This document shows, piece by piece, positions 8,585 through 17,227 of a DNA stretch of 64,000 nucleotides; within the stretch, counting starts at the first letter, position 1, and each line of letters begins with the position of its first letter. Below the pieces are notes generated by a model. It was not told the DNA's origin. It ran no database searches and saw nothing but the letters and a program-made list of their open reading frames with translations. A program made the translations under genes and the position numbers. The stretch comes from Actinomycetes bacterium (GTDB lineage: Bacteria > Bacillota > Sulfobacillia > Sulfobacillales > JAIMBI01). The DNA lies in contig JAIMBI010000015.1 in assembly GCA_023565505.1 (NCBI GenBank), positions 1 through 64,000 of the forward strand, given 5' to 3'.

Positions 8585-9286
8585 ATGTCCTCCGACACCC
8601 GCCTGACGGCGGCGGAGGTCGCCTACTGGGCCGACCGGCTCGACCAGGCGCCTCCGGAAACCATCGTCGCCTGGGCCTGGGACACCTTCGGCGACCGTCT
8701 GGCGCTGGCCTCGAGTTTCGGCGCCGAAGACATGTGCCTCATCGACATGCTGACGCGGGTGACCAAGACCCCCCGCGTCTTCTACCTGGACACGGGGGTC
8801 CTCTTCCCCGAGACGTACGCGCTCATCCACGAGACCGAGCAACGGTACGGTTTCCGGGCGGAACGCGTCCTGCCCCGGCTCACGCTCGAGGAGCAGGCCG
8901 AACGCTACGGCGACGGTCTGTGGGCGCGGGATCCCGACACCTGCTGCATGATCCGCAAGGTGGAACCGTTGACCCGCTACCTCGCCGGCGTCGAAGCCTG
9001 GATGACGGGCATCCGGCGGGACCAGACCCCCTTCCGGGCTAACGCCCGCGTGGTCGAGCGGGACGAGAAGTTCGGGGTGATCAAGGTCAACCCGCTGGCG
9101 CGGTGGCGTTGGGAGCAGGTGTGGGCCTACCTCCAGGCCCGGGGCGTACCCTACAACCCGCTCCACGACCAGGGGTATCCGTCCATCGGCTGCGCCCCGT
9201 GCACGCGGGCGGTCCGTCCCGGCGAGGACCCCCGCGCAGGCCGCTGGGCCGGGTTCGGCAAGACGGAGTGCGGCCTGCACAAGTAG
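8585..9286 (+). CDS. cysH: Adenylylsulfate / phosphoadenylylsulfate reductase
   Basis: This is a 233-residue PP-loop (adenine nucleotide alpha-hydrolase-like) reductase of assimilatory sulfate reduction, producing sulfite. SSFGAEDM is the nucleotide-binding loop. Paired cysteines C120-C121 (DTCCMIRK) plus C203/C206 (GCAPCTR) are the [4Fe-4S] ligands typical of APS-using bacterial enzymes. The catalytic Cys is in the C-terminal ECGLHK (C229). The cluster suggests APS as substrate, though some cluster enzymes also use PAPS. ATG 8585 follows GAAAGGAGTG. No other sulfate assimilation gene is adjacent. Confidence 0.93.
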   Translation: MSSDTRLTAAEVAYWADRLDQAPPETIVAWAWDTFGDRLALASSFGAEDMCLIDMLTRVTKTPRVFYLDTGVLFPETYALIHETEQRYGFRAERVLPRLTLEEQAERYGDGLWARDPDTCCMIRKVEPLTRYLAGVEAWMTGIRRDQTPFRANARVVERDEKFGVIKVNPLARWRWEQVWAYLQARGVPYNPLHDQGYPSIGCAPCTRAVRPGEDPRAGRWAGFGKTECGLHK

Positions 9287-9296
9287 GGCGGCCGCG

Positions 9297-9620
9297 TCAC
9301 GACGCGGCGACCAGCTCCCGCAGGGCGGCGAGGGGAAACGGCTTGCGGAGCACCCTAAACGGCGGCAGGGCCTCCGAGAGACCGGTCGTCAGCACGATGC
9401 GCCCGGCCGGAAACCCCGCGGCGACCAGCTCGCCGGCCAGGGCGTAGCCGTCGCCGTCCCGAAGCTGGACGTCCAGCACCACCCAGTCGAACGGCGGGCC
9501 GGCCGCCATGGCGGCCAGGCACGCCGCCCGGCTGGTGGCCGCCACCACCTCCGCCGGCTTGAGACCCTCTTCCAACAGGGACAGAATCGCCGGTTCGTCG
9601 TCGACCACGAGGATCCGCAC
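9297..9620 (-). CDS. Single-domain response regulator (CheY-like receiver)
   Basis: This 107-residue protein consists only of a receiver domain. It has the acidic pair D7-D8 (VVDDEP), phosphorylatable D50 (VVLDVQL), T78/T79 in VLTTG, and the conserved Lys-Pro at 93-94 (LRKPFP). There is no DNA-binding or enzymatic output domain. It starts at GTG 9620 with GGGGAGACGGG upstream. No histidine kinase is adjacent, so its partner is unknown. It might act in a phosphorelay. A CheY role is not supported by context, since it lies more than 20 kb from the flagellar locus. Confidence 0.85.
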   Translation of the reverse strand: MRILVVDDEPAILSLLEEGLKPAEVVAATSRAACLAAMAAGPPFDWVVLDVQLRDGDGYALAGELVAAGFPAGRIVLTTGLSEALPPFRVLRKPFPLAALRELVAAS

Positions 9621-9740
9621 CGTCCCGTCTCCCCTCCGTCGGGTGCTCGCGGCAGGAGTGGCCGCGCCGCTGGCGAAACTCCCTTGTCGATGTCCGGCCG
9701 ACGGGCGGATCCCGTCGCCGGCGACGAAGGAGGCGCCCCG

Positions 9741-10943
9741 ATGAGCGGTCTTCCTCCCCTGACCATTCGCGCCGTCCGCGCAATTCCCCTTCGTTGCCCT
9801 CTTCCGCCGGATCGCCGGCCGGTGTCCGACTTCGGCCGTCAGGACCGGTTCGACACCCTGCTGGTCGCCGTGACGGCGGAGCAGGGTCTCACGGGGTTCG
9901 GCGAGGCGAAGGCGTCCGTGGGGTCCATGGCCGACCTGGAGTCGCTCGCGGCGGCGGTGGAGAAGACGCTGGCGCCCCTGCTCGTCGGCCGCGACGCGCG
10001 GGAGATCACCGGCCTGTGGGAGCTGATGTACGCCGGTCCGCGGGCCGGCTACGCCCTCCGCACCGGCCGGCCCATGCCCATGGCGGACCGCCGCGGCACG
10101 CGCGTCGCCGCCCTGGGCGGCATCGACATGGCGCTATGGGACCTCTACGGCCAATACGTGGGGCTGCCCGTCTTCCGCCTCCTGGGCGGGCCGGTGCGCA
10201 CCCGCGTCCCGGTCTACGCGTCGGGCGGCTGGGCGGGGCCGGAGCGCATCGGCGAGGAGCTGGCCGCGTACCGCGCCTTCGGCGGGTTCGCCGCGTTCAA
10301 GATCCGCGTCGGGGTGATGGACGGCTCCCTCGGTCGCGCCGTGGCCCGGGTCGCCGCGGCCCGGGACGCGCTCGCGCCGGATGACGAGCTGTACGCCGAC
10401 GCCCACGGGACCATGAGCGTCGCCGAGGCCAAAGCGTTCCTGGCAGCCACGGCGCCCTACCGCCTCGGCTTTTTCGAGGAGCCGACGCCCGTGGACGACC
10501 TGGAGGCCCTGCGCGAAGTGCGCGCCGTCGCCGCGGTCCCCGTCGCGGCGGGCGAGAGCGAGGCCACCCGGTTCGGCTTCCGCGACCTCATCCTGACCGG
10601 CGGGGTGGACATCGTGCAGCCCGACCCCGCCCTCTGCGGGGGGATCACCGAGACGGTGCGCATCGCCGCGCTGGCGGGTGCCCACCTCCGCGTCGTGGTC
10701 CCTCATCTGTGGGGTTCGGCGGTGCTCTTCGCCGCCGGTCTTCAGCTCGCGGCGGCGCTGCCCAACGTGGTGCGGCTGGAATACCCCATGGCGGGCCACC
10801 CCGCCTTCCACGACCTCCTCGAGACGCCCTTCGTCCCGGAGCAGGGCGAGGTGGCCGTGCCGGACCGCCCGGGGCTCGGGATCACCGTCCGGGAGGAGTT
10901 CGTGGAACGGTTCCGCACCGACGGCCGGCGCGGGATCCTCTGA
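9741..10943 (+). CDS. Enolase-superfamily enzyme, mandelate racemase / muconate lactonizing type
   Basis: This is a 400-residue protein with an N-terminal capping domain (through GGIDMALWD near 127-134) and a C-terminal TIM barrel. Catalytic and metal residues are visible: Lys187 in FKIRVG, Asp220 in YADAHG, Glu247 in FFEEPTP, Glu272 in GESEATR, and His322 in VVPHLWG. The Lys/His acid-base pair resembles mandelate racemase and sugar-acid dehydratases more than o-succinylbenzoate synthase. The exact substrate cannot be assigned. AAGGAGG precedes ATG 9741. It reads toward thyX in the same direction, 58 bases away. Confidence 0.82.
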   Translation: MSGLPPLTIRAVRAIPLRCPLPPDRRPVSDFGRQDRFDTLLVAVTAEQGLTGFGEAKASVGSMADLESLAAAVEKTLAPLLVGRDAREITGLWELMYAGPRAGYALRTGRPMPMADRRGTRVAALGGIDMALWDLYGQYVGLPVFRLLGGPVRTRVPVYASGGWAGPERIGEELAAYRAFGGFAAFKIRVGVMDGSLGRAVARVAAARDALAPDDELYADAHGTMSVAEAKAFLAATAPYRLGFFEEPTPVDDLEALREVRAVAAVPVAAGESEATRFGFRDLILTGGVDIVQPDPALCGGITETVRIAALAGAHLRVVVPHLWGSAVLFAAGLQLAAALPNVVRLEYPMAGHPAFHDLLETPFVPEQGEVAVPDRPGLGITVREEFVERFRTDGRRGIL

Positions 10944-11001
10944 TGAACAGCACGGCCGGGACGGCTTCCGGCCACCACGGGAGTGAGGCAGTACGGAACC
11001 C

Positions 11002-11694
11002 ATTCGGGTCCTCGATCACGGCTACGTCATCTGCCACGGGGTCTTCGGCAGCGATCTGACCGTGGTCAACGCGGCGCGGGCGTCCTACGGCGTCCGGCAC
11101 ACCACGTTCGACGAGCGGGACCGTCGCCTGCTGCGGTATCTCTGGGTCCACGGTCACACCTCGCCCTTCTACCACCCGAAGCTCCAGTTCGAGGTCTCGG
11201 CGCCGCTCATGGTGGCGCGCCAGTGGTGGAAGCACGTCGTCGACAGCGCCCACACGATGGAGACGCCGGCGTGGAACGAGCTGTCCCGCCGCTACACCGT
11301 GGCGGAGCCGACCTTCTACATCCCCGCCGAATGGCGACGGGCTTCGGCCACGAACAAGCAGGCCAGCGCCGAACCCCTCGACCCCGCCGCCAGCAGCCGG
11401 TGGGCGGATCGGCTGCGCGCCCACGTGGAGGCCGGGCTGGCCCTCTACCGGGAGGCGCTGGCGGACGGGATCGCCGCGGAGCAGGCCCGGGCGTTCCTGC
11501 CCGCCAACATCCAGTACACCACGTGGTACTGGACGGCCTCGCTCTACGCCGTCCTGCACTTTCTCCGGCTCCGGCAGCACGCCGACGCCCAGGTCGAGAT
11601 CCAGGCGTACGCGCGGGCCATCGCGGGCATCGTCGCGGACGCGTTCCCCGAGACCTGGGCCGTCGTCCGCGAGCATCCGGAACCGGGCCGCTAG
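11002..11694 (+). CDS. thyX: Flavin-dependent thymidylate synthase, atypical motif and uncertain start
   Basis: This is a ThyX-family enzyme making dTMP from dUMP with FAD and methylenetetrahydrofolate. The family N-terminus (VLDHGYV, then GSDLTVVNAARASYG) is encoded in frame upstream of the first conventional start (GTG 11062). Real translation must therefore begin earlier, at ATT 11002 or from GTG 10983 through a one-base frameshift near 10995. The signature RHRxxSxNExSxR is altered: it reads WKHVVDS, then extra residues, then WNELSRRY. Later conserved blocks (FYIPAEW, RAFLPANIQYTTWYW, LRLRQHADAQVEI) are intact. It overlaps the convergent CoA-transferase gene by 4 bases at the stops. Confidence 0.8.
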   Translation: MRVLDHGYVICHGVFGSDLTVVNAARASYGVRHTTFDERDRRLLRYLWVHGHTSPFYHPKLQFEVSAPLMVARQWWKHVVDSAHTMETPAWNELSRRYTVAEPTFYIPAEWRRASATNKQASAEPLDPAASSRWADRLRAHVEAGLALYREALADGIAAEQARAFLPANIQYTTWYWTASLYAVLHFLRLRQHADAQVEIQAYARAIAGIVADAFPETWAVVREHPEPGR

Positions 11695-12878
11695 ACGACG
11701 CCGCGGGCCCGGAGCGCCGCGCGCGCCGCGGCGTCGTACCCGAGTTCTTCCAGGATGGCATCCGTGTGCGCGCCCAGCGCCGGGATCGGGTCGAAGCGCC
11801 AGTCGTCCCCCACCAAGGTGATGGGAGGGACCAGTTCCTCGATGGGTCCCGCCTCGGAGGTCACGGAACGCCACCGCCCGCGGGCCTGGAGTTGGGGGTG
11901 GTCGAGCAGATCGTGGGGGGCGTTCAGTCGGCTCCACGCGATCTGGGCCTGTTCCAGGCGGGCGATGACCGCCTCGGTGTCGAGCCGGACGAACGCGGCG
12001 ACGATGAGCGCCTCGAGGGCCTCCCGGTTCGCCACGCGCGCGGGCGGCGTCGCGAACCGCGGGTCGTCGGCCAGCTCCGGCCGCCCGAGGACCACGGCGG
12101 CGAACCGGGCCCACTCGCGGTCGTTCTGCAGGCCAACGTACAGAGTCGTTCCGTCGCCTACCGGAAACGGCCCGTACGGGGCGATGGTCGGATGCCGGGC
12201 GCCCGACCGCTCCGGGTCCCGCCCCTGATAGCGGGCCACCATGAGGGGGAACTGCAGCCATTCGGCCAGGGCCTCGAACATCGCGACCTCGACCTGGCGG
12301 CCCCGCCCGCTGCGCTCGCGTTCGAACAGCGCCGCCAGGATGCCGCTGAAGGCGTACATCCCCGCCGCCACGTCGGCCACGGGGAATCCCACCCGCGACG
12401 GCGTCTCGGGCGTGCCCGTGACGGCGATGAGCCCCGTCGCGGCCTGGATGAGGAGGTCGTACGCCTTCTTGTCCCGGTACGGGCCGTCCGGCCCGTAGCC
12501 CGTAATCCGGCACACCACCAGGCGAGGATAGCGCTCGACGAGCGTCGCCGGGCCGAACCCGAGCCGTTCCGCCGCACCGGGGATGAGATTCTGCACGAAG
12601 ACGTCGGCGCGCTCCAGCAGGCGGTGGAGGATCGTCTGGCCTTCCGGCGCCTTGAGGTCCAAGGTGAGACTCTCCTTGGAGCGGTTGAGCCAGGCGAAGT
12701 GGCCGGACAGCCCCCGGGCGACGTGGTCGTAGTGCCGGGCGAAGTCGCCGGTGCCCGGCCGCTCGATTTTGATCACCCGGGCGCCGAGGTCGGCCAGCTG
12801 GCGCGTGGCGAGGGGTGCGGCGACCGCCTGTTCCGCGGCCACCACCAGGACGCCGGACAAGGGCAGCACAGGGGTCAT
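11691..12878 (-). CDS. CaiB/BaiF-type (family III) CoA transferase
   Basis: This is a 395-residue family III CoA transferase. It has the N-terminal Rossmann segment with LADLGARVIKIERPGTGD, the NRSKESLTLDLK region, and the nucleophilic Asp in KKAYDLLIQAATG (about residue 141) that forms the glutamyl/aspartyl-CoA intermediate. It also has the RQVEVAMFEAL segment. These enzymes move CoA between organic acids such as formyl/oxalyl, succinyl/mesaconyl or carnitine. The substrate is not deducible. The in-frame GTG at 12869 is better spaced from the GGAGGAG ribosome binding site than ATG 12878, so the true start may be three codons later. It is followed upstream by an acyl-CoA ligase on the same strand, consistent with organic acid catabolism. 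Confidence 0.88.
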   Translation of the reverse strand: MTPVLPLSGVLVVAAEQAVAAPLATRQLADLGARVIKIERPGTGDFARHYDHVARGLSGHFAWLNRSKESLTLDLKAPEGQTILHRLLERADVFVQNLIPGAAERLGFGPATLVERYPRLVVCRITGYGPDGPYRDKKAYDLLIQAATGLIAVTGTPETPSRVGFPVADVAAGMYAFSGILAALFERERSGRGRQVEVAMFEALAEWLQFPLMVARYQGRDPERSGARHPTIAPYGPFPVGDGTTLYVGLQNDREWARFAAVVLGRPELADDPRFATPPARVANREALEALIVAAFVRLDTEAVIARLEQAQIAWSRLNAPHDLLDHPQLQARGRWRSVTSEAGPIEELVPPITLVGDDWRFDPIPALGAHTDAILEELGYDAAARAALRARGVV

Positions 12879-13023
12879 CTCCTCCGGATGGCGCCGGCGC
12901 CCGGACCCCGAGGTCCGGCCGGCCCACAGTACTGGAACGCCGCCACGGATGGCTCTCGGCCCGGTCTCGGCGGCAAGACACGGCCCCGCCCGTCGCCTCC
13001 GTGCGCCTCGGGCGCGCCGGACC

Positions 13024-14697
13024 TCAGGCGGGACGCCCGTCGGGATCGCCGTGGGCCGGTGCCGCGCGAGCTGTCTCGGCCGGACCGTCCCGGCCCGCGC
13101 CCGGCCCGCCCTCCTGCGCGGCCAGCCAATCCCGGGCCCAGCGCCTCAGTTCGGCCTTCTGAATCTTCTCGCCGTTGGTGCCCGCCGCGGTGAGCGGAAA
13201 CCGGTCGACCGGCAGCACCGCGCGGGGCACCTTGTACGAGGCGATGCGCGCCGCGAGGGCCGTACGGGCCGCCTCCCCGTCGAAACGGCCGGGATCGTCG
13301 ACCTGCACGAACGCCACGGCCACCGTGCCCGACTCCGGATGTTCCACGCCCACGACCTGGGCCGCCCGGATGCCCGGCAGCGCCATGAGATGCTGCTCGA
13401 TCTCCCCCGGATCCACCAGAAACCCGCCGAGCCGGAGCGAATCCTTGAGCCGGCTCAGGAAGACGAAGCTCCCGTCGGAACGGACATAGCCCAGGTCCCC
13501 CGTCCGGAACCACCCGTCTTCGGTGAAGGCCGCCCGGGTGGCCTCCGGCTGCCCCAGGTATTCCCGGAACAGCTCCGGCCCGCTCACCTCGAGTTCGCCC
13601 ACCGTGTCGGGCGGCAGCGGCGTGCGGGTGTCGGGGTCGACGCACCGGACCGCGGTAGCGGGGTTAAAGACCCAGCCGCCCCCGAAGGCGCGCAACTCGA
13701 CCGGGTCCTCCGGCCGCCAGGCCGCCAGGAGGGCCTGCGCCTCCGAGGACCCGTAGGGCTGGACCAGCTCGATGCCCACCCGATCGCGGTATTGCGCCAA
13801 AAGTTCCTGGGACCGGCCGAGAAAGCTGGCGAAGGCCCCGAACCGCAGTCCCTGCAGGGCGGCCGCGGCGCCGGGCACCTCGAGGAGGCGGAAGAACATC
13901 GTGTCGCTCCCCACCAGATCGGTCACGCCGCGGTCGCGAATGGCCGCCAGCGCGGCCTCGGGCTCGAACGCCGGCTGGAGCACCACGGTGCCCCCGGCCA
14001 TGAGCATGGCCCACACGCTGTCGAACCCGAACACCCCGCAGAGGGGCAAGACGCCCAACAGCGTCCGTCCGGGACCGAAGCCCAGGCCCCGTCCCGCCGC
14101 CCGCGTCCGGAGCGTCACGCTCCGCTGGGGGTGCACGACCAGCTTGGGCCGGGCCGTGGTCCCCGAGGTGACGAACACCGCGAACGCCGCGTCTGCCGTC
14201 CCGCCCGACCCGGCGGCCCCGCTCGCCGCCGCGAGGTCTCCCCAGCCGAGCGTCGCCGGTCCTCCGCCGCCGTCTCCGATGGCCGCCACGTGGCTGGGCA
14301 CCACGCCCGGGGCTTCCGCGCGCACGGTCGCGAGAATCCCGCCCAACCGGCCGTCCAGGAATTCCGCGTCGTAGACCAGGAGCTTCGGCCGGGCCGCGGC
14401 GAAGATGCCGTGGACCTCGTCGGTGCGGTAGCGCGGGTTGAGATGGACCAGCAGGCCGTCGAGGCGGGCCACCGCGAGTTCGAGCGCCAGGTACTCCCAG
14501 CGGTTCGGCAGCCACACCGCCACGGCGTCCCCCGGGCCGATGCCCAGGCGCTCGAGGCCCGTCGCCAGGCGGGCACCCGTGTCCGCCAATTGGGCGAAAG
14601 ACAGGCGGTGCGCCCCGTCCACCACGGCCGTGGCGTCCGGCGCCGCCTGCGCCGTCTCCAGGAAGCCGGCGTAGAAGCCGGCGTCGTGTGCGCTCAT
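13024..14697 (-). CDS. AMP-dependent acyl-CoA synthetase/ligase
   Basis: This is a 557-residue ANL-superfamily enzyme. The P-loop-like motif VTSGTTARPKLV is near residue 175 and GSSEAQAL is the adenylate-binding A5 motif. WFRTGDLG is followed by RLKDSLRLGGFLVDPGEIE, the hinge and C-terminal domain. The catalytic Lys lies in GEKIQKAEL near the end. It activates a carboxylic acid to acyl-AMP and then acyl-CoA. Medium/long-chain or aromatic acids are possible substrates. The last 30 residues are a low-complexity Ala/Gly/Pro tail. Gene order with the thiolase-like protein (upstream) and CoA transferase (downstream) suggests one catabolic operon. Confidence 0.88.
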   Translation of the reverse strand: MSAHDAGFYAGFLETAQAAPDATAVVDGAHRLSFAQLADTGARLATGLERLGIGPGDAVAVWLPNRWEYLALELAVARLDGLLVHLNPRYRTDEVHGIFAAARPKLLVYDAEFLDGRLGGILATVRAEAPGVVPSHVAAIGDGGGGPATLGWGDLAAASGAAGSGGTADAAFAVFVTSGTTARPKLVVHPQRSVTLRTRAAGRGLGFGPGRTLLGVLPLCGVFGFDSVWAMLMAGGTVVLQPAFEPEAALAAIRDRGVTDLVGSDTMFFRLLEVPGAAAALQGLRFGAFASFLGRSQELLAQYRDRVGIELVQPYGSSEAQALLAAWRPEDPVELRAFGGGWVFNPATAVRCVDPDTRTPLPPDTVGELEVSGPELFREYLGQPEATRAAFTEDGWFRTGDLGYVRSDGSFVFLSRLKDSLRLGGFLVDPGEIEQHLMALPGIRAAQVVGVEHPESGTVAVAFVQVDDPGRFDGEAARTALAARIASYKVPRAVLPVDRFPLTAAGTNGEKIQKAELRRWARDWLAAQEGGPGAGRDGPAETARAAPAHGDPDGRPA

Positions 14698-14821
14698 CGC
14701 GTGCCTGGCCTCCTCTTCCGGGTGGTCGCGCCCGGCCCGGCGAACCGGCCTGACCTCCCTCCGGGCGCCGGCGCGTGCCGCCGCACCCCGGGTCGCGTCC
14801 GGCGGCCGCCCGTCCGGGACT

Positions 14822-15964
14822 TCAGTCGATCCCCAGGATGGCGGTGCACTGGCTGGAGAGCGTCCCGCCGTTGCCGTGCACCAACCCCACCCGCGCCCGG
14901 GCCAGCTGCCGGGCTCCCGCCTCGCCCCGGAGCTGCCGGACCGCCTCGATGATGGTGAAGATCCCGTACATCCCGGGATGACAGTACGACAACCCGCCGC
15001 CGTTGGTGTTGACCGGAAGCACTCCCCCCGGCCCGATCCGCCCCTCGGCCACGAACGGACCGCCCTCCCCCTTGGGGCAGAAGCCGAGGTCTTCCAGGAA
15101 CAGGATGGTGTTGATGGTGAAGGCGTCGTACAGCTCGACGAAGTCGATGTCCGCCGGCCGGAGCCCCGCCTCGGCGAACGCCTGGGCCCCCGAGTAGCGC
15201 GCCGCCGTGGTCGTCAGATCCGGCATCCCCATGATGCCCCGGTGGGTGTGGGACTCCCCCGCGCCCAGGATCCGCACCGGCCGCCGGGGAAGGTCCCGGG
15301 CGCGCTCGCGCGTGGTCACGACGACCGCGCCGCCGCCGTCGGTCACCAGGCAGCAGTCCAGGAGGTGCAGCGGGTCCGCGATGAGCGGCGAGGCCAGGAC
15401 GTCCTCCACCGTCAGCGGTCCCCGGTCGTGCATGAAGGCCTTGGGGTTCAGGAGCGCCCAGGCCCGGGCCTGGACCGCCACCGCCGCCAACTGCTCCGGC
15501 GTCGTGCCGAATTCCGCCATGTGCCGCCGCGCGGCCAGCGCGTACGCCCCAATGGGGTAGGGCAGCCCGTGGGGGATCTCGTAGGGCAGCGGCTCCGCCA
15601 TCGTGACCAGGGCCCCGCCGTCACTCCTCTGGGTGCTGCCGTAGGCGATGAGGGCGACCTCGCAGGCGCCGCTTTCCACGGCGAGCTTGGCATGCCGGAG
15701 GTGCGCCACGAAGGACGATCCCCCGATGGTGGTGGAGTCCGTGTACCGCGGCACGATGCCCAGATACTCGCCCAGCGACACGGTCGGCATGTAGTAGTAG
15801 GCCGACGCCGCCAACAAGCCGTCGACCTCCCGCTTGTCCAGACCGGCGTCCGCCAAGGCCCGGATGGCGGCCTGGGCCATCAGGTCGAGGGGCGACAGGC
15901 CGGGGACCACCCCCAGGTCGGACTCCGCGACCCCGACGATGACGGCCTCGCGCGTACTCGGCAC
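14822..15964 (-). CDS. Thiolase-superfamily protein lacking the nucleophilic Cys (lipid-transfer/SCP2-thiolase-like)
   Basis: This is a 380-residue thiolase-fold protein. Where thiolases carry the acyl-accepting Cys the sequence reads GGSSFVAHL, so the nucleophile appears to be Ser or absent. The downstream acid-base regions remain: NTNGGGLSYCHPG and GLVHGNGGT. These traits match the 'acetyl-CoA acetyltransferase / lipid-transfer protein' subgroup, which usually acts as a retro-aldolase or degradative complex with a DUF35 OB-fold partner. No DUF35 gene is adjacent here. It starts at GTG 15964 with GGGAGG upstream. It probably works with the neighbouring acyl-CoA ligase in side-chain or acid degradation. 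Confidence 0.78.
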   Translation of the reverse strand: MPSTREAVIVGVAESDLGVVPGLSPLDLMAQAAIRALADAGLDKREVDGLLAASAYYYMPTVSLGEYLGIVPRYTDSTTIGGSSFVAHLRHAKLAVESGACEVALIAYGSTQRSDGGALVTMAEPLPYEIPHGLPYPIGAYALAARRHMAEFGTTPEQLAAVAVQARAWALLNPKAFMHDRGPLTVEDVLASPLIADPLHLLDCCLVTDGGGAVVVTTRERARDLPRRPVRILGAGESHTHRGIMGMPDLTTTAARYSGAQAFAEAGLRPADIDFVELYDAFTINTILFLEDLGFCPKGEGGPFVAEGRIGPGGVLPVNTNGGGLSYCHPGMYGIFTIIEAVRQLRGEAGARQLARARVGLVHGNGGTLSSQCTAILGID

Positions 15965-15997
15965 GGTTCGACCTCCCTTCGTCTTCCGCCGCGCCGC

Positions 15998-17227
15998 TCA
16001 CGGCCCGGATTCCGGGCCGTCGGACGCGAGGCGGGCGAGGAGATGCTCGGACAGGGATCGCACGGGAAGATCCCAGCCGGCCTGCTTGAGCGTCTTCCGC
16101 CATTGGAGGGCGCAGCCGGGATTGTTCACCACCAGCACGGTCGGCTTGGCCCGGTAGAGCCCCTCGAGGCTCCGGGCGGCCACCCGGGCGGCCATCTCGG
16201 GCTCCAGCAGGCTGTACAGCCCGGCGGATCCGCAGCACCGGTCGCCGCCTTCCCACGGCACCAGGCGGTCCTCCGGGACCTCGGCCAAGAGGCGCCCGGG
16301 CAGCTCCCCGATGCGCTGCACATGGACCAGGTGGCACGAGTTCTGCAACGCCACCCGGTCCCCGCGCCCCCGCCAGCGAAGCGGCCGGGGCGCACCGGCC
16401 AGCGCCTCGGCGAGGTCCCGCACCCGGCCGGCGAACGCCGCGGCCCGTTCGCGCCAGGCCGGATCGTCGGCGAGGAGATGCCCGTACTCCTTGAGAAAGG
16501 CCCCGCAGCCGCCGGCATGATTGACCACGGGCCCGGAGGTCCCCTCGAAGGCGGCGACGTTCGCCCGGGCCAGATCCCGGGCGGCTTCGAGATCGCCCGC
16601 GTGGGCATGCAGGGCGCCGCAGCATCCCTGGCCGTCCGGCACGCCCACGCCGTAGCCGGCGCGGGCCAACAGCGCCACCGCCGCCCGGTTGGCGCTCCCG
16701 GTGACCACCTCGCCCACGCAGCCGAGGAAGTACTGCGCCGGCTCGCCCGTCCCGGCCGGCGCCGTGGGCGGTCCCGGATCCGGCGGGGCGGCCCCCAGCA
16801 CCGCGCGGGCGGCGGGCGGGAGCAGCCAGCCGAGCCGCCGTCCGGCCGCCACGGCCCGGGCGAAGCGGCCCCGCCGCCGCACCAGCGCGAGCAGGGCCCG
16901 GGCGGCGGGCGGGGCGGTATAGCGCCGCGTCGTCTCGAACAGCGTCGCCCGCACGGCTTCGTAGACGCGGCCGTAGCGCACCCCGGACGGACAGGCGGAC
17001 TCGCAGGCCCGGCAACCGAGGCAGAGGGCGAACGTCCGCGCGAGTTCCTCCCCCACCGGCATCTCCCCGGCGACGGCCGCCTCGGCCAGGGACAACCGTC
17101 CCCGCGGCGACAGGTATTCGTCGCCCGTGGCCAGGTACGTGGGGCAGGCGGGCAGACAGAAGCCGCACTTGTTGCAGTGGCTCAGCTCGTCGAGCACCGC
17201 CGCCGCCCGCGGCGGACGGAACCTCAC
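15998..17227 (-). CDS. glcF: Glycolate oxidase iron-sulfur subunit
   Basis: This is a 409-residue protein. Two 4Fe-4S ferredoxin-type motifs lie at the N-terminus (HCNKCGFCLPACP and CLGCRACESACPSGV). Two CCG-type domains follow (GCVGEV...GQGCCGAL...NHAGGCG and NSCHLVHVQ...DRCCGSAG). This is the classic GlcF/LutA-like arrangement that takes electrons from the FAD subunit, probably to quinone. It overlaps the end of the FAD subunit gene by ATGA (17224-17227), so the two are translationally coupled. GlcF is preferred over LutA because the partner gene carries both GlcD and GlcE modules. Confidence 0.9.
   Translation of the reverse strand: MRFRPPRAAAVLDELSHCNKCGFCLPACPTYLATGDEYLSPRGRLSLAEAAVAGEMPVGEELARTFALCLGCRACESACPSGVRYGRVYEAVRATLFETTRRYTAPPAARALLALVRRRGRFARAVAAGRRLGWLLPPAARAVLGAAPPDPGPPTAPAGTGEPAQYFLGCVGEVVTGSANRAAVALLARAGYGVGVPDGQGCCGALHAHAGDLEAARDLARANVAAFEGTSGPVVNHAGGCGAFLKEYGHLLADDPAWRERAAAFAGRVRDLAEALAGAPRPLRWRGRGDRVALQNSCHLVHVQRIGELPGRLLAEVPEDRLVPWEGGDRCCGSAGLYSLLEPEMAARVAARSLEGLYRAKPTVLVVNNPGCALQWRKTLKQAGWDLPVRSLSEHLLARLASDGPESGP

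Noticed and set aside
6203-9280. Minus-strand frame of about 1,000 codons spanning the methyltransferase, carboxypeptidase, deacetylase and cysH genes
   Set aside because: It crosses genes on both strands with strong family motifs and has no start signal or domain of its own.
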